NCBI GenBank assembly: GCA_903813345.2
Contig: CAIIXF020000008.1
Coordinates: forward strand, 33,876,867 to 33,940,866
Length of the DNA: 64,000 nt
Direction of reading: 5' to 3'
Source: Owenia fusiformis
Lineage: Eukaryota; Annelida; Polychaeta; Sabellida; Oweniidae
A program made the translations under genes and the position numbers. Below, piece after piece: positions 1 to 10,702 of this stretch. Below the pieces are notes generated by a model. It saw only the letters and a program-made list of their open reading frames with translations, was not told where the DNA came from and did not search any database. Each line of letters begins with the position of its first letter. Position 1 is the first letter of the stretch.

Positions 1-979
1 TGGAAATAAAGCAGTAAATGTGGACTAGATTGACTCACTTTAGCTTCACTTGTTTATATCAAAACAGACACAGTGAATTTAAATGAACAAATAACAAGAC
101 TTTATTGTAATAATTACCTTATATCAGAATACATAGTCACAAGCAGCGCTGAACGACTTTCAGGCTAACAACATATCTCCGTGTAAACGCAAGATAAATC
201 CAGTTATGTTCAATATAAATCCACAATAATTACGATCACCAGTCGCACAAATATCCAGCGTTACTAATACAGCTATATAAATCCAAAATCTGCTAGGAAT
301 CAGTTATAAATCCAATGATACAATTCTGTTATAAATCCAAAATGTAATCGCAGGTTCTTACTCTTCAGCATTCAAAACTAGACTGAACTTTCCCCGAACG
401 ATTGTGAGAACGCTAAGATTTCGGAACATTTCTTTCCATATAAGGAAATGCTTCTATGACAACGAATCTGAATGCTTGCTACAATGTCAAAATAGCTGTC
501 ACATCAAAGACTAATAAACCTAGCGCTAGCCTGTCAATCAATTTACTATGTGGGAAAGTTTGTAAAGTATCGGCAAAATGCCGTCAGAAATATGAAACTT
601 GACTGAAAATCACTCTTTTTATATTACAATATCTCCTAAAGTATGAGATCAAATTCAAAGTTTAATACACCGTTTAAAAGCTCAATTCACCCTTAATTTA
701 AGAAATAATTATTATAATTTATAGACAAATACTCTTCTCTATATTTAATGAGAAAGAACATGAGTAAATAAGAACTGAAATCATGTGTGCCAAGCGGCCG
801 GGAATTAAATAAAACCACACGTTTACACTAGTTATTTAAACTTATCTTACTCAAAAACCATTATTCCTTTTTGCATGAAATAAAAATGAATAAATCGTTA
901 AAAAAATGTTCTTTTTAACCATATATAAAACATAATTTGATCTTGATCATAAAAGCATGAAAATAAAACTTGAAAATAA
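1..979. other. AT-rich intergenic DNA
   Basis: I see no gene here. The only local structure is the ten-base word TATAAATCCA or a close variant, recurring about five times between roughly 190 and 345, which looks like a decayed short repeat. Confidence 0.5.
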
Positions 980-1400
980 ATAAGAAAAATGCGCTCCCGC
1001 TACAATACATACTGGAGAAAGTATATACACAGGCGTGTTGGTTCATATACATGTCCATACTGGAGAAAGAGCGTAATGTCTCTTCATACACATTATAGAT
1101 ATTGTAGTACATTAAATTCGTTCATACTCACTGGTTTAGGTACATTTTATTCGTTCTGACACATTGATTAATTAACAAAATATTGAAAACACGGAAGAGA
1201 ATGAACAACGTTTTGGTTCATGCACAATTGAGAAAGTACAAATCATTTGCTTACTGGCTTATGCATGTTGGAGAATGGACACAAAATATTTGTTCATACA
1301 TGCAGGAGAAAGTACAAAAAATGTGTTCATTGAAAGTGGAGAACCCAGATTATATACTTTCTCCAGTTTGTATGAACAAATTAATCAATGTGTTTCATGC
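980..1400. repeat. degenerate tandem repeat, GTTCATACATG / GGAGAAAGTA units
   Basis: Words such as GTTCATACATG and CTGGAGAAAGTA alternate through this stretch with roughly 35-45 base spacing, with many substitutions. Open frames here (for example 1183-1419 on the plus strand) follow from the repetition and are not supported as genes. Confidence 0.45.
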
Positions 1401-1410
1401 AACACATTTT

Positions 1411-2188
1411 AATTTGTAATTTAAGGTGCTATGTAAGTTAACAGAAATGACAAAACAAAAAATGTCAAAACCATGCTGGATTCTGAAATTTTTTTGAACC
1501 AAGATAACAGAGTTCTGTTTGGACCTCCAGTCAGTTTAACTAGTTCAACATATTTACATGACCCGGAACACAAGGAAAATGGTCAGAATGACCATAAACA
1601 TGATGAAATAACCTTTTCAGCCCTCTGAAAATGTGACTGAAAAATAGCTAAAGGTAGGTGCTCAGGAAAGGTCAATGAACAGAATCTCTTGATTTTCTCA
1701 GAAAATGTGTCTAATATATTGCTCTAAATGATACAATCTTTGAAATTTTAAAAAATTGTCTTAAACAATAATTGCTGTAGTTAAAAGGAAAATAGATCGA
1801 TTTTAAATTCAGTTTTTTTTCATTTTTTTCTTTTTCTGAGAATGATATGAATCTTTTTAAAATTGTATCATTTAGAGTAATATATTGGGCACATTTTCTG
1901 AAAAAGTCAAAAGATTCTCTTCAGTGACGTTTCCTGAGGACCTACTCTTAGCTATTTTTCAGTCACATTTTCAGAGGGCTGAAAAGGTTATTTCATCATG
2001 TTTATGGTCATTCTGACCATTTTCCTTGTGTTCCCAGTCATGTAAATGATATGTGGAACTAATTAAACTGACTGGAGGTCCAAACAGAACTCTGTTATCT
2101 TGATCCAAATTTTTTTCAAAATCCAGCATGGTTTTGACATTTTTTGTTTTGTCATTTCCTGTTAACTTCCATAGCACCTTAATTTGTA
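1411..2188. mobile_element. foldback element, hAT-like, non-autonomous
   Basis: Two long inverted arms, about 1423-1760 and 1850-2180, are near reverse complements of each other, starting AAGGTGCTAT and ending ATAGCACCTT, around an AT-rich spacer of about 90 bases. The octamer AATTTGTA occurs on both sides (1411-1418 and 2181-2188), consistent with an 8-bp target duplication as made by hAT transposases, although a few bases separate the left copy from the arm. No transposase is encoded. The minus-strand frame 1971-2195 is only the translated arm. Confidence 0.65.
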
Positions 2189-2386
2189 TTTCCAAGTAAG
2201 ATTTTTAGAATTGTGCCTGTTTGTGAAATTTAGTCAATAAACTAACCATAAATGTCTGCAATAATAGAAAAATCAATAGTGATTTTTTGGGCATTTTGGT
2301 TAAGCCTTTGGTTTGTAATGGGAAGATTGTCTTTATCACTAGAACTGTTCTGCATGGGGTCTTTTGCACAATTGATAAATTATAAA

Positions 2387-2948
2387 CAGGTGGTCAAAAA
2401 AACTGGAAACCCTAATACCATTTTCCTAATATCTTTGTTATTTTAAGAAATAACTTTGCACATTTGTACATCACTTAATTTCCTATTTCCCTACCTTGTT
2501 TAATGACCATCAGATTGATAGTCACAGTGTTACAGCACTTTAAAAACCATTCCCGGTGACCACTATTGCGCTATAGACCAACCTGTACATGTCGTTAAAA
2601 ATGTCCCTACTTATGGGAATATGGCAGAGATAGAGTGTATAAGAATGACCTCAGGACAATTGCAGACCTCAAAAGTAAGATCATCTGTATCATTCAGGCC
2701 ATACCTGCTGAGGAATGCATTTGGATCATTGACAACGGTGCAGGTTTGCCTACAGCGCAATAATGCCAAACCTGAAGCATGTTGTTCAAAGTGCTGTAAA
2801 ATTGTGACTATCAGTCTGATGGTCATGAAATATGTAAGGGTAGTAGGAAATTGAATTATTTACAAATATGTGAAATATCAGGGAGTAATTTCTTAAAATG
2901 ACAAAGATATGAGGAAAATGCAGGGTTTCCGTTTTTTTGACCACCCTG
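2387..2948 (+). mobile_element. Tc1/mariner-type element, deleted and decayed
   Basis: The ends are inverted: CAGGTGGTCAAAAAAACTGG at the left matches CAGGGTGGTCAAAAAAACGG read from the right end. A TA dinucleotide follows the right end, as expected of Tc1/mariner insertion; the left TA has drifted. At about 560 bp it is roughly a third of an autonomous element, so most of the transposase is gone. Confidence 0.65.
2665..2810 (+). pseudogene. Tc1/mariner transposase C-terminal remnant
   Basis: Read on the plus strand, one frame gives DLKSKIICIIQAIPAE and, after a frame change, another gives LLRNAFGSLTTVQVCLQRN. Together these resemble the last 40-50 residues of Tc1/mariner transposases, where a D-L-K-x-x-I helix, I-P-x-x-M-L-R and a C-x-x-x-N-G-x-H ending are usual. 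The frameshift and missing catalytic region show it is dead. Family assignment rests on motif similarity and on the flanking inverted repeats. Confidence 0.55.
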
Positions 2949-2949
2949 T

Positions 2950-3917
2950 ACTATACTAATACATTACTATATAGATTTGCAATGTCTAGGTTTTATTCAA
3001 GTAACTGACTCCACTGAGTGTGTATTCAAATGTTGTGCTTATAAAATGTATCAACTCCTATACTACCTTTTGAATGAAAATAAACTCTTCCAAAAGTGAT
3101 AGGACCTTAGTGCACCCATGCCATGGTAAGGACCTTAGGTTGGCATGCCAAAATGTAAAATCTCTAATAAGACAAATGGGTGGTCATCAAAAGACATTGG
3201 TGATGAGGTATATGAATTTACACCTTCTACCATGGAACAAGCTACATTAGAGGCTGGTTTGGAGAATCCAGCATTTACGAGTTGTTAGGAAGACTGACAT
3301 GGCCTTAACCTCACCAATCATCCAATGTTCAAAGACACATACCTCCATGTATGAGACCAGTACATCCATATTAGTAAATTGTGGGCGTCCCCACTTCGTC
3401 ATCAATATCTTTCTACATTAAAGGAGATTTGAGCTGCTTTATATAGATGAGTTGGGCTTGTTATAGCTTCTATAGCTTGATCGATCTGCATCACCTGGAT
3501 CTTATTTCTTGGCTTAAGTGATGAATCATGCTGCCTTTAAATAGGTATATAACATGAGAGATTAAAATACTTAAATCAGATGTCTGTTATGCAATATAAT
3601 GAAATTTTGTATTCCACTTTAATTTATTCATGAAATTTTACATTGCATTTTATTAGTATTTTTTCATTTTTCCTGCTCAAAATGGGCGATAGAAATAATT
3701 TTTAAATAAAGAGGGCAATTCAAGTTTAGTTAAGTGATAAAAAAATAAGTGGAGGCCCTTTCAAGTTATTAATATCAAGTTCCTTTGATAAAAAAAACTG
3801 CCTCTGTATATCTTTAAAGACCCTTATCTATAAAATCCTCATTGAATATAATTTCATGACTTTGAGGTCATCATGCATTTAAGATGTTGAAGTATGGATT
3901 ATATACATAGACTTGAA
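2950..3917. other. intergenic, nothing recognised
   Basis: I found no coding signal, tandem array or inverted pair in this stretch beyond ordinary AT-rich low complexity. Confidence 0.4.
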
Positions 3918-4072
3918 CATTTCTGCTCTTTCTTTTTAAAGCATAGGCCCTGGAACATGTACAAAAAGATTGAGTTGAATACACCAAGTAAACAAATCTC
4001 TTTACTTGGTGTATCCGAGCGTCTCAATCTTTTTTATACATGTTCCCAGGCCAATGTTTTAAAGAAAGTACA
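3918..4072. mobile_element. short foldback (hairpin) element
   Basis: The arms around 3935-3997 and 4003-4070 pair with each other: GGAACATGTACAAAAAGATTG and ACACCAAGTAAA on the left are answered by TTTACTTGGTGT and ATACATGTTCC on the right, with only a short loop. It is a typical small foldback MITE, without coding capacity. The open frame 3894-4196 crosses it by chance. Confidence 0.6.
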
Positions 4073-4137
4073 ATTTCAAATACAATGTGACATGTCCTCC
4101 TCTACGATTAAAGTTTCATACAAGTCATTAAAGTGCA

Positions 4138-4282
4138 AAATGTCACCACCATTTGCTGCAAACGCCAACCACCAATCGCCAAATGCCGCAACATAACAAT
4201 ATGTCACCACCTTTTGGTGGTGACATACGGCCAAATGCCATAACATAACAATATGTCACCACTTTTTGGTGGTGACATAAAA
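4138..4282 (-). repeat. dispersed hairpin repeat, GTCACCACC family (copy 1)
   Basis: Two near-identical palindromes, 4201-4226 and 4253-4278, each have ATGTCACCAC(C) arms around a TTTT-type loop. They are separated by words of the type CCAAATGCC and AACATAACAAT. The same combination (GCCAACCGCC-like words, then AACAATATGTCACCAC and its complement) recurs near 54.1, 54.45 and 57.95 kb, so this is a dispersed family. Confidence 0.6.
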
Positions 4283-5309
4283 TGGACAATCAGAATTGCC
4301 ACCAAAGTTTTTACAAGGCCTCATATTGTATGTCTTTATAACTCACTGAGGAAACTGACTTTTCATTAAAATTTTGTAAATATTGATCTTAAAGTCTCAT
4401 TTTAAATTGAAAGTGACAATTGTAATGATCTCCATGGTGATAAAAGATATCAGAAAATCTGTTTGTTTACATCATTCCCGTAATACGCTCATACCAATGA
4501 CTATTGTGAAGGGTTGAATCTAAAAATAGAGCATTTAATCATCCCTCTTCAAAGGACTTCATTTATGCTTAAATTCAGCACTTCGCTTAACCCCAACTCG
4601 TTCCATTTTAGGGGTAATATTAAGTTGTCAGTCCCATAAGTCAGTCTATTCAATCAATATTTTAACCTAGTTTCAAGTTTTTTGTAGTCAATGCAAGCCC
4701 ATCCACCCTGCCTCCTCTTTACAGAAAATTGTTGTCATTATAACAACACTGATACAAGTGAGTGATTGTAAAAGCTTACCATGTGAGCTATTAATCAATG
4801 ATATGAATATGAATTTCCAGTACAATAACTCTTTATTCAAATCTTATATGTACAATATACAATATCATGTGGACATAAAAAACATATTTTAATAAAGGCC
4901 AAAAGTGATAAATTGCACTACAACTTGTAGTACTTGATTCACTTCACATGAATTTTTTCAACCTCTTACAGCGTTTAATTGAAAAGTTAGAATCAAAACA
5001 GTAAGAAAATGAGTCACAAATTTGCCCCCTGTGGTACACACTTTGTACTAATATTCAAATTCTTTAGGAGTAATCAGCATCAATTATACTGCAAATGATT
5101 CATATATATAATATCTATGTATGTCACTTACAAACATCAAAATATCTAAGGTTATTTAGTGTGAACAATTATTTCCCCAGAGTGGGGTGTTTTTGGGGGG
5201 TGGGGGCTAACTCCTCAAAAAAAGAACTTCCTAGAACGCCACAAAGCTATCGCCTAGGTGGAAGTTTCATCCAAGACTCTCCCCTAACTAAAAATACTGC
5301 CAAACCAAC
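4283..5309. other. intergenic, nothing recognised
   Basis: No gene, RNA or clear repeat was found. The G-run near 5190 and short open frames such as 5095-5328 carry no recognisable protein signal. Confidence 0.4.
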
Positions 5310-5681
5310 TACAGTAAAACCTGTCTAATCCGAACACCCATGGGACCAGCCAAAAGCGTTCAAATTGGCAGGTGTTCAAATTTCGAGGATATTGTTGGTC
5401 GGGGGGGGGATTTTCATTGTTCAGTCCACTATATTGAACACTTAATACTTAGTCAGAAAACAAAAAATGTTGTTGATGAGTTTATTCTACAACAATAGGC
5501 CTATAGCCTACATGTATATGCTATGTTTTATTTACATTTTGAACAATTTCATTATTTTTGGAAAAATAACTTTAATTTTGGCAAAAACTTTGTAATACAC
5601 TGAATAAGTATATGATAGTCTTGTACGAAATCTTATGCTTATTAAATGACTTATCTCATATTATGGTTACATAGCACTGCC

Positions 5682-5860
5682 TTACTTTAGCTTGAAAAAG
5701 TCGTTCATTGTTGTTTGTTTGTTGGCACTTTTGGCATTAGCAATATTTGAGTAGATACCCTCTTCAATTAATTTTTCACGAGTGCTCATTCGAGATGATG
5801 CATAATCTTTCAAAATATCAAGGGCATTCAGGATGTCAGATGTGCCTTTTTAGGAGGCAT
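5682..5860 (-). pseudogene. pogo/Tigger transposase, start fused to C-terminus
   Basis: On the minus strand an ATG at 5858-5860 begins MPPKKAHLT, the usual style of pogo/Tigger transposase N-termini. The reading then changes frame into NALDILKDYASS and ends QTTMNDFFKLK with a stop at 5682-5684. The last segment fits the PCNA-interaction box pattern Q-x-x-M-x-x-F-F, which has been noted at the C-terminus of pogo transposase. The DNA-binding and DDD catalytic parts are absent, so this is a deletion derivative that kept only the two ends of the gene. Confidence 0.6.
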
Positions 5861-5910
5861 TTTAGTGATAGGATATTACGAAGTTCAATTTTTTCTCTTG
5901 TGATATAATC

Positions 5911-6645
5911 TTGTCTGCAAATGTGTCTGTGTTGTCTTTGTGATTATAAAACATTTACTGATTGAATCCTCGGGCTAGCTATCATAACAGACCCATGGAA
6001 TATAAAACAGTTAAGACTTGTTCATAATCCAAATCAAAAACATCCAGTTAATTTAAAATAAGGATAAACCAATTACATGTATCTCCCAGATTCTCACCTT
6101 TCTCTTAATCCAAATCAAAAACATCCAGGTAATTTCTAATAATGATAAAACAATTATAATATTGTCTGCAAATGTGTCTGTGTTGTCTCTGTGATTATAA
6201 AACATTTACTGATTGAATCCTAGCTATCATAACAGACCCATGGGATATAAAACAGTTAAGACTTGTTCATAATCCAAATCAAAAACATCCAATTAATTTA
6301 AAATAAGGATAAACCAATTAGCTTCTTGATTCACACCTTTCTCTTAACCCAAATCAAAAACATCCAGGCAATTTCTAATAATGATAAAACAATTATAATC
6401 TTGTCTGCAAATGTGTCTGTGTTGTCTCTGTGATTATAAAACATTTACTGATTGAATCCTAGCTATCATAACAGACCTATGGGATATAAAACAGTTAAGA
6501 CTTGTTCATAATCCAAATCAAAAACATCCAGTTAATTTAAAATAAGGATAAACCAATTATCTTCCAGATTCTCACCTTTCTCTTAATCCAAACATAAAAC
6601 ATTCAGTTCTTTTCTAATAGGATAAACCAATTAACTCCAATATTC
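5911..6645. repeat. three tandem copies of a 240-250 bp block
   Basis: The block starting TTGTCTGCAAATGTGTCTG occurs at 5911, 6162 and 6401 (periods 251 and 239), with shared words ACATTTACTGATTGAATCC, AGACTTGTTCATAATCC and AATCAAAAACATCCAG, and a partial fourth end. It lies upstream of the transposase start in the element's own orientation, so it may be a duplicated 5' non-coding region. It carries no open frame. Confidence 0.75.
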
Positions 6646-7010
6646 ACACCTTTCCAAATCATCCTGTTGTTCTCCACAATTAGGGATGTCATTGAGACTT
6701 AAATAAGTTAATTAGGACAATATTTCTTTGATTACATTGCATGTAAAGATAAATAACAACTATAACATTGACTCAACAATATGTGGCTTTAATTGAAATG
6801 TCCAGACATTTGATTTCTGATAAAATGTTCAGATTAGACAGGTCAGTTTTTCAAATCTGGTTGTTCACTGTTCAGATTAGGAGGTGTTCAGATTTCAAGG
6901 TTTTTTTAACATGGGAATCAATGAGAGGAAAAAATGGGACCGAAAAAAAGTGTTCAAATTGGAAGGTGTTCGGATTAGCCAGGTGTTCGGATTAGACAGG
7001 TTTTACTGTA

Positions 7011-7537
7011 TACACCATTTATTGAGAATTTTCCTCCTCGCCCCTAGAGTATTAGCACATAAATCAAAATACTAAAAATGTTTAATAAAAATTGTTTATG
7101 TACATGTACATTTTAACTTTGATATACATAATGTCTTAACTTACTTAATATACAATGTTTCTGCATATCTATTCTGTAGTACTACATTCATTAAGTGAAG
7201 TGTATATACTTGTACATGTACTACTTGTACTGTACATAAAAGTAAATTTCAATGAATGGTGACTCAAAACTGCAGTGCAGATATATTGTATTTCCTATGA
7301 AAAAATCTGGCCCTGATTAAGATTGACACCTCAGTCTCACCCTGTACATAAGTATACATGAAATACATCTGTAATCAATGTAACAATTATATAAAAGAAA
7401 ACCTATACCAGATCTTAGATCTTAATATCAAACAAACTTTACTGAAACAGAGTAACATTAATTTGCTCCATGAACTTGTCTTAAAATGCCTCATTTAGGC
7501 AACTAGTGAGTCAATATTTTGCAACATTTTATTATAA
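7011..7537. other. intergenic, nothing recognised
   Basis: AT-rich DNA with several TACATGTAC-like words near 7090-7230. No coding or repeat structure could be supported. Confidence 0.4.
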
Positions 7538-7542
7538 TTTCT

Positions 7543-7767
7543 CAGGCCCGTAGCCAGGGGAGGGGGTTCGCAGGGTTCGGGGGATTCCCCCTCCCACCCC
7601 CCCCCCCTGGCCAAAAATTCTTTCAAAATCATGCAGTTTTTCACAATTTTGAGCACTTCTCAAGTGATATTAGTCATATTTGGGCCAAAATTGTCAAATG
7701 TGAACCCCCCATAGGAATTTTTTGAAAACTGAACCCCCCCCCTTGGCAAATCCTGGCTATGGGCCTG
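7543..7767. mobile_element. MITE with CAGGCCCGTAGCCAGG ends (copy 1)
   Basis: The element begins CAGGCCCGTAGCCAGG and ends CCTGGCTATGGGCCTG, near-perfect inverted termini, with internal C-runs and the word CCAAAAATTCTTTCAAAATC. TTTCT occurs directly on both sides (7538-7542 and 7768-7772) as a possible 5-bp target duplication. A second copy at 59891-60093 shares most of the interior. No protein is encoded; the open frames that cross it (7519-7725 and 7660-7875) are translations of the repeat. Confidence 0.75.
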
Positions 7768-8194
7768 TTTCTGCTTCATTGTATGATATGACTCAAAGTG
7801 AAAACTGGCAGGAATGGCAGTCTTTAAAGTCAAGGCATGGCAAACATAACAGTGTTTCATCATTGTTGAATGCATTAATTGATTATTTACGCATAGCTAG
7901 GCATTCTTTGTAACATTCTGGCCAATTACTTAGATGCGAGTAGGTAGTTACCAGTTTCGCCACCAGGTGGCTGATTCGAGGGAAATAACATGGCAGGGTA
8001 TTACAAAATTCCCTTAAACCTGAATATTCATCAGTTTCAGTGGTATTTCACGTTTTTTGTTTTTTCAACATGTCTATGGGGAATCTCCCCAACCTAGAAG
8101 TCACATTTTCAAAGAAAACTAGACCGCAGCAACGCCAAAGCGTAGCAAATCCCATCGAACAGCCATGGCTGGCATATTTACAAAAAAGTATATA

Positions 8195-8645
8195 GCAAAA
8201 ATGGCAGCCATTTTTCAAAATGGCCACCTTCTACCAAAAGTGTCTTTAGACAGTGTGCCATGCTTATAGTATTCACATACCAAATATGAACAAAATCGCT
8301 TCACTACTTTTCGAGTTATAGAAAAATATGTTAAAATGGCGGCCATTTTGAAAAATGGCCACCTTCTACCAAAAGTGTCATTAGACAGTGTGCCATGCTT
8401 ATAGTATCCACATACCAAATATGAACAAAATCGCTCCACTACTTTTCGAGTTATAGTAAAATACATAAAAATGGCGGCCAAAATGGCGGCCATTTTTCAA
8501 AATGGCCGCCTTCTACCAAAAGTGTCATTAAACAGTGTGCCATGCTTATAGTATTCACATACCAAATATGAACAAAATCGCTCCACTACTTTTCGAGTTA
8601 AAGCAAAAATCGTAAAATAACGAGTAAAGGCCGCCATTTTTCAAG
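8195..8645. repeat. tandem repeat, about 136-bp unit with GGCCGCCATTTT
   Basis: Three units each contain ATGGC(G/A)GCCATTTTT, CTTCTACCAAAAGTGTC, CAGTGTGCCATGCTTATAG, CCAAATATGAACAAAATCGC and ACTACTTTTCGAGTTA. A diverged fourth follows to about 8890. The minus-strand frame 8215-8493 is simply a translation of two units. Confidence 0.75.
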
Positions 8646-8884
8646 ATGGCTGCCATGTGTTTCTTTAATATCTACATTTCTAGCAACATTAATGTCCTAT
8701 ATAATTTTTTTACATTTAAAACATATTGCTATTACAGTTTTACATATTACACCTAAATTACTATAAAATCGGCACTTAAATGGCCGCCATTTTAAAATGA
8801 GCGGCCATTTTGAAAATTGGCTTTCGAGCAGAACTTTTCCTCCCATAGGGTATATGTGTACAAAATATGAACAAAATCGGGCCA

Positions 8885-8945
8885 ACGAATTTGAGTTATT
8901 GCCCGGACGGACGGATGTACGGACGGACGTTCGATGGGATAATTA
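8885..8945. repeat. GGACGGAC-type terminal segment of a dispersed repeat
   Basis: A GGACGGACGGAT run is followed by GTTCGATGGGATAATTAA. Comparable endings (GGAC-type run, then TTCG(A/T)...GGGATAATTAA) occur near 27.47-27.53, 34.19-34.26 and 36.10-36.17 kb, and comparable beginnings (GCAACxCC...GTAGCAAATCCCA) near 8.12 and 34.96 kb. This defines a dispersed family in the window. Confidence 0.55.
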
Positions 8946-9076
8946 AATTTTTAAAGTTGATAAACTCTTTTCAAAACCACATTTTTAGATGTAATTTTAC
9001 ATGTAGATTTCAAATATGACATCAGTTTGACTGAATTTTTAATGACGTAAATCAAGATTATTTATACTCGCATCTA

Positions 9077-9643
9077 GGATATTAGAATACAGAACTGACA
9101 TTCAATATTTTATAACAGATGAACTGAACTTTGACCTTGACCTAGATTCAGTGAAATTGATTACCTCATCAATTTCATAACTTTAAGATTTTCAAAAAGA
9201 ACTTATAACAATATTATAATCATCACCTGGTGTCACAAAAATGTAACAATTTGCAACAGATTCCAAGTAACACTGTCTAACTCTTCGTTGATCAATTTTA
9301 TGTGCAATTTTCAATGTTCCGATGCTACCAGCTTAATTCAACTTTAAAATGCATCTACAATTTTAGAAACATGATACATTCAGGAAGACCCCTACAATTT
9401 AACCAATTGCTTAACAGAAAAAACAACCAGTTTTTTGATTTTTCTAAAATGCAACAATATTTTTTCTTATGACCAGGGAGTTTTCAGATTGACCAGTTGG
9501 GCACTGCTAAACAGATGGATCATTTGTAGGTGCCTTACAATATTCATTTGAGTCATTGAGATTCAATCATTGTTCCAAATGAAGAAAGATCCAAAGATGC
9601 CTCTACACTACCATTGCATGATTTTGCATGTTTCGAACAAATT
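9077..9643. other. intergenic; 3' flank of the HMG-box gene
   Basis: This is the downstream side of the minus-strand HMG-box gene and probably holds its 3' untranslated region. I could not identify a convincing polyadenylation hexamer close to the stop codon. Confidence 0.35.
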
Positions 9644-10040
9644 TCATTGTTTTGCTTTAATATTGGATGTCTGACTGTCAGTTTTGTCCTTTACATAAGT
9701 GGGTTGATTGTCCAGGATAGATGATTGATTGTCCAAGGCAGATGGTTGATTGTTCAAAGCAGATGGTTGATTGTTCAAGGTTGATGGTTGATTGTTCAAG
9801 GCAGATGGTTGATTGTTCAAGACAGTTGATTGATTGTCCAAGGCAGATGGTTGATTGTTCGACCGATTGTCCAGGACCTGGTTGATCTGATTAACAGGGA
9901 TGTTAAGTTGATGTTCAGTGGCCTTTGCTTGAAGATCTGGTACATGTGGCTGCAACATGCCAGGTGCTGCTACAGCAGATTGGTGGGCTCCATTATGATG
10001 TACCTTCTGAAGATACTTTGTGTAAACCTTGGCTTTATCT
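9644..10040 (-). CDS. HMG-box protein, terminal coding exon
   Basis: This exon encodes the end of an HMG-box domain and a low-complexity tail. On the minus strand TGTGTTTTTCCAG gives a strong acceptor just above 10040. The first base completes a lysine codon begun in the upstream exon, after which DKAKVYTKYLQKV continues the third HMG helix. The tail (131 residues from the D) contains about eight copies of a seven-residue unit of the form NQPSALN/NQPSALD, then TYVKDKTDSQ and a TGA at 9644-9646. HMG boxes bind DNA in the minor groove or in chromatin complexes, so the product is probably nuclear. The subfamily (SOX-like, TOX-like, other) cannot be set from half a domain. The heptad array is coded by a 21-bp tandem repeat and may vary between alleles. 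Confidence 0.75.
9705..9880 (-). repeat. 21-bp in-frame coding minisatellite (NQPSAL heptads)
   Basis: Units like GGCAGATGGTTGATTGTTCAA (plus strand) repeat about eight times inside the terminal HMG-gene exon and translate on the minus strand into asparagine/glutamine/proline/serine heptads. The 21-base period keeps the frame. Confidence 0.8.
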
Positions 10041-10489
10041 CTGGAAAAACACACTTTGAACATTACAATTTGAAAGTACAAGTATAAGATTCAATTTTTT
10101 CCAAAAAGATGAGGCACATTCCTTTGTAATGAACTAGGGTTGAGAGTAGTTTTCTAAATGAGGCATTTTAAAATGACAACAATTTTGTAACCCTCATGTT
10201 TCATCCATAAAAATGTAACAATTTGTTACAAACTTAAATCCCAACACCAATGTCAAATGGCATCAAGTCTAGTCCAACTGTTCTAACAGTTTTACAAGTA
10301 TATTTAGATTAAGTCCCATTCTAGTAGCAGTCTATAGTTATTAAGTTTTCTAAAAAAAATTCTGGAAGTTCGTGAAGAACGAAACACTTATCACCCAATA
10401 AACAATCAATGTTTATTTCCTTATTATAAAGATGTTAAGATTGCGCTGTTATTCAATTGAAGACTAACCAATTCCAAAGATCTCATATT

Positions 10490-10640
10490 CCTATTTTCTA
10501 TCGTCTGCTCCTGTCAGACCTCCCATTATTATCTCAAAGTGATTGGTGGTGGGGGTATAAGAGGTATTAGAAGTATTTTTGCAGACAATACTTACTTGTA
10601 AGGCTGCTGGTCTCCTGCTGTCAGACCTCCCATTATTATC
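10490..10640 (-). pseudogene. tandem partial duplicates of the HMG exon end with donor site
   Basis: The 3' half of the exon at 10703-10792 and its following intron start are repeated. A copy near 10597-10630 retains GACCAGCAGCCTTACAA followed by GTAAGTATTG on the minus strand, and a more decayed one lies near 10505-10520. One base is missing relative to the functional exon (GAGGTCTGACAGC instead of GAGGTCTATGACAAC), so the copy would change frame. No acceptor precedes it. These are probably decoy donors within the intron. Confidence 0.55.
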
Positions 10641-10702
10641 TCAAAGTGATTAGTGGTGGGGGTATAAGAGGTATTAGAGGTAATTTGGCTGACAATACTT
10701 AC

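Larger units (their letters stand above)
5312..7008 (-). mobile_element. pogo/Tigger-type DNA transposon, internally deleted
   Basis: The left end CAGTAAAACCTGTCTAATCC is the reverse complement of the right end (about 6988-7008), and both ends abut TA (5310-5311 and 7009-7010), the target of pogo/Tigger and Tc1/mariner transposases. The subterminal words GTGTTCAAATT/GTGTTCGGATT are repeated at both ends. Reading on the minus strand, the order is: terminus, a triplicated 240-250 bp block, a transposase start, a transposase C-terminus, terminus. A related copy lies near 28.6-29.1 kb. The element cannot encode a full transposase. Confidence 0.75.
7931..9076. mobile_element. 1.1 kb element with TAGATGCGAGTA termini
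   Basis: TAGATGCGAGTA at 7931-7942 is exactly inverted at 9065-9076. A second inner inverted pair, AGCAAATCCCATCGAAC near 8144 and GTTCGATGGGATAATT near 8930, encloses a tandem block and a GGACGGAC run. It may be two nested elements. No target duplication was clear, and no gene lies inside. Confidence 0.5.
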
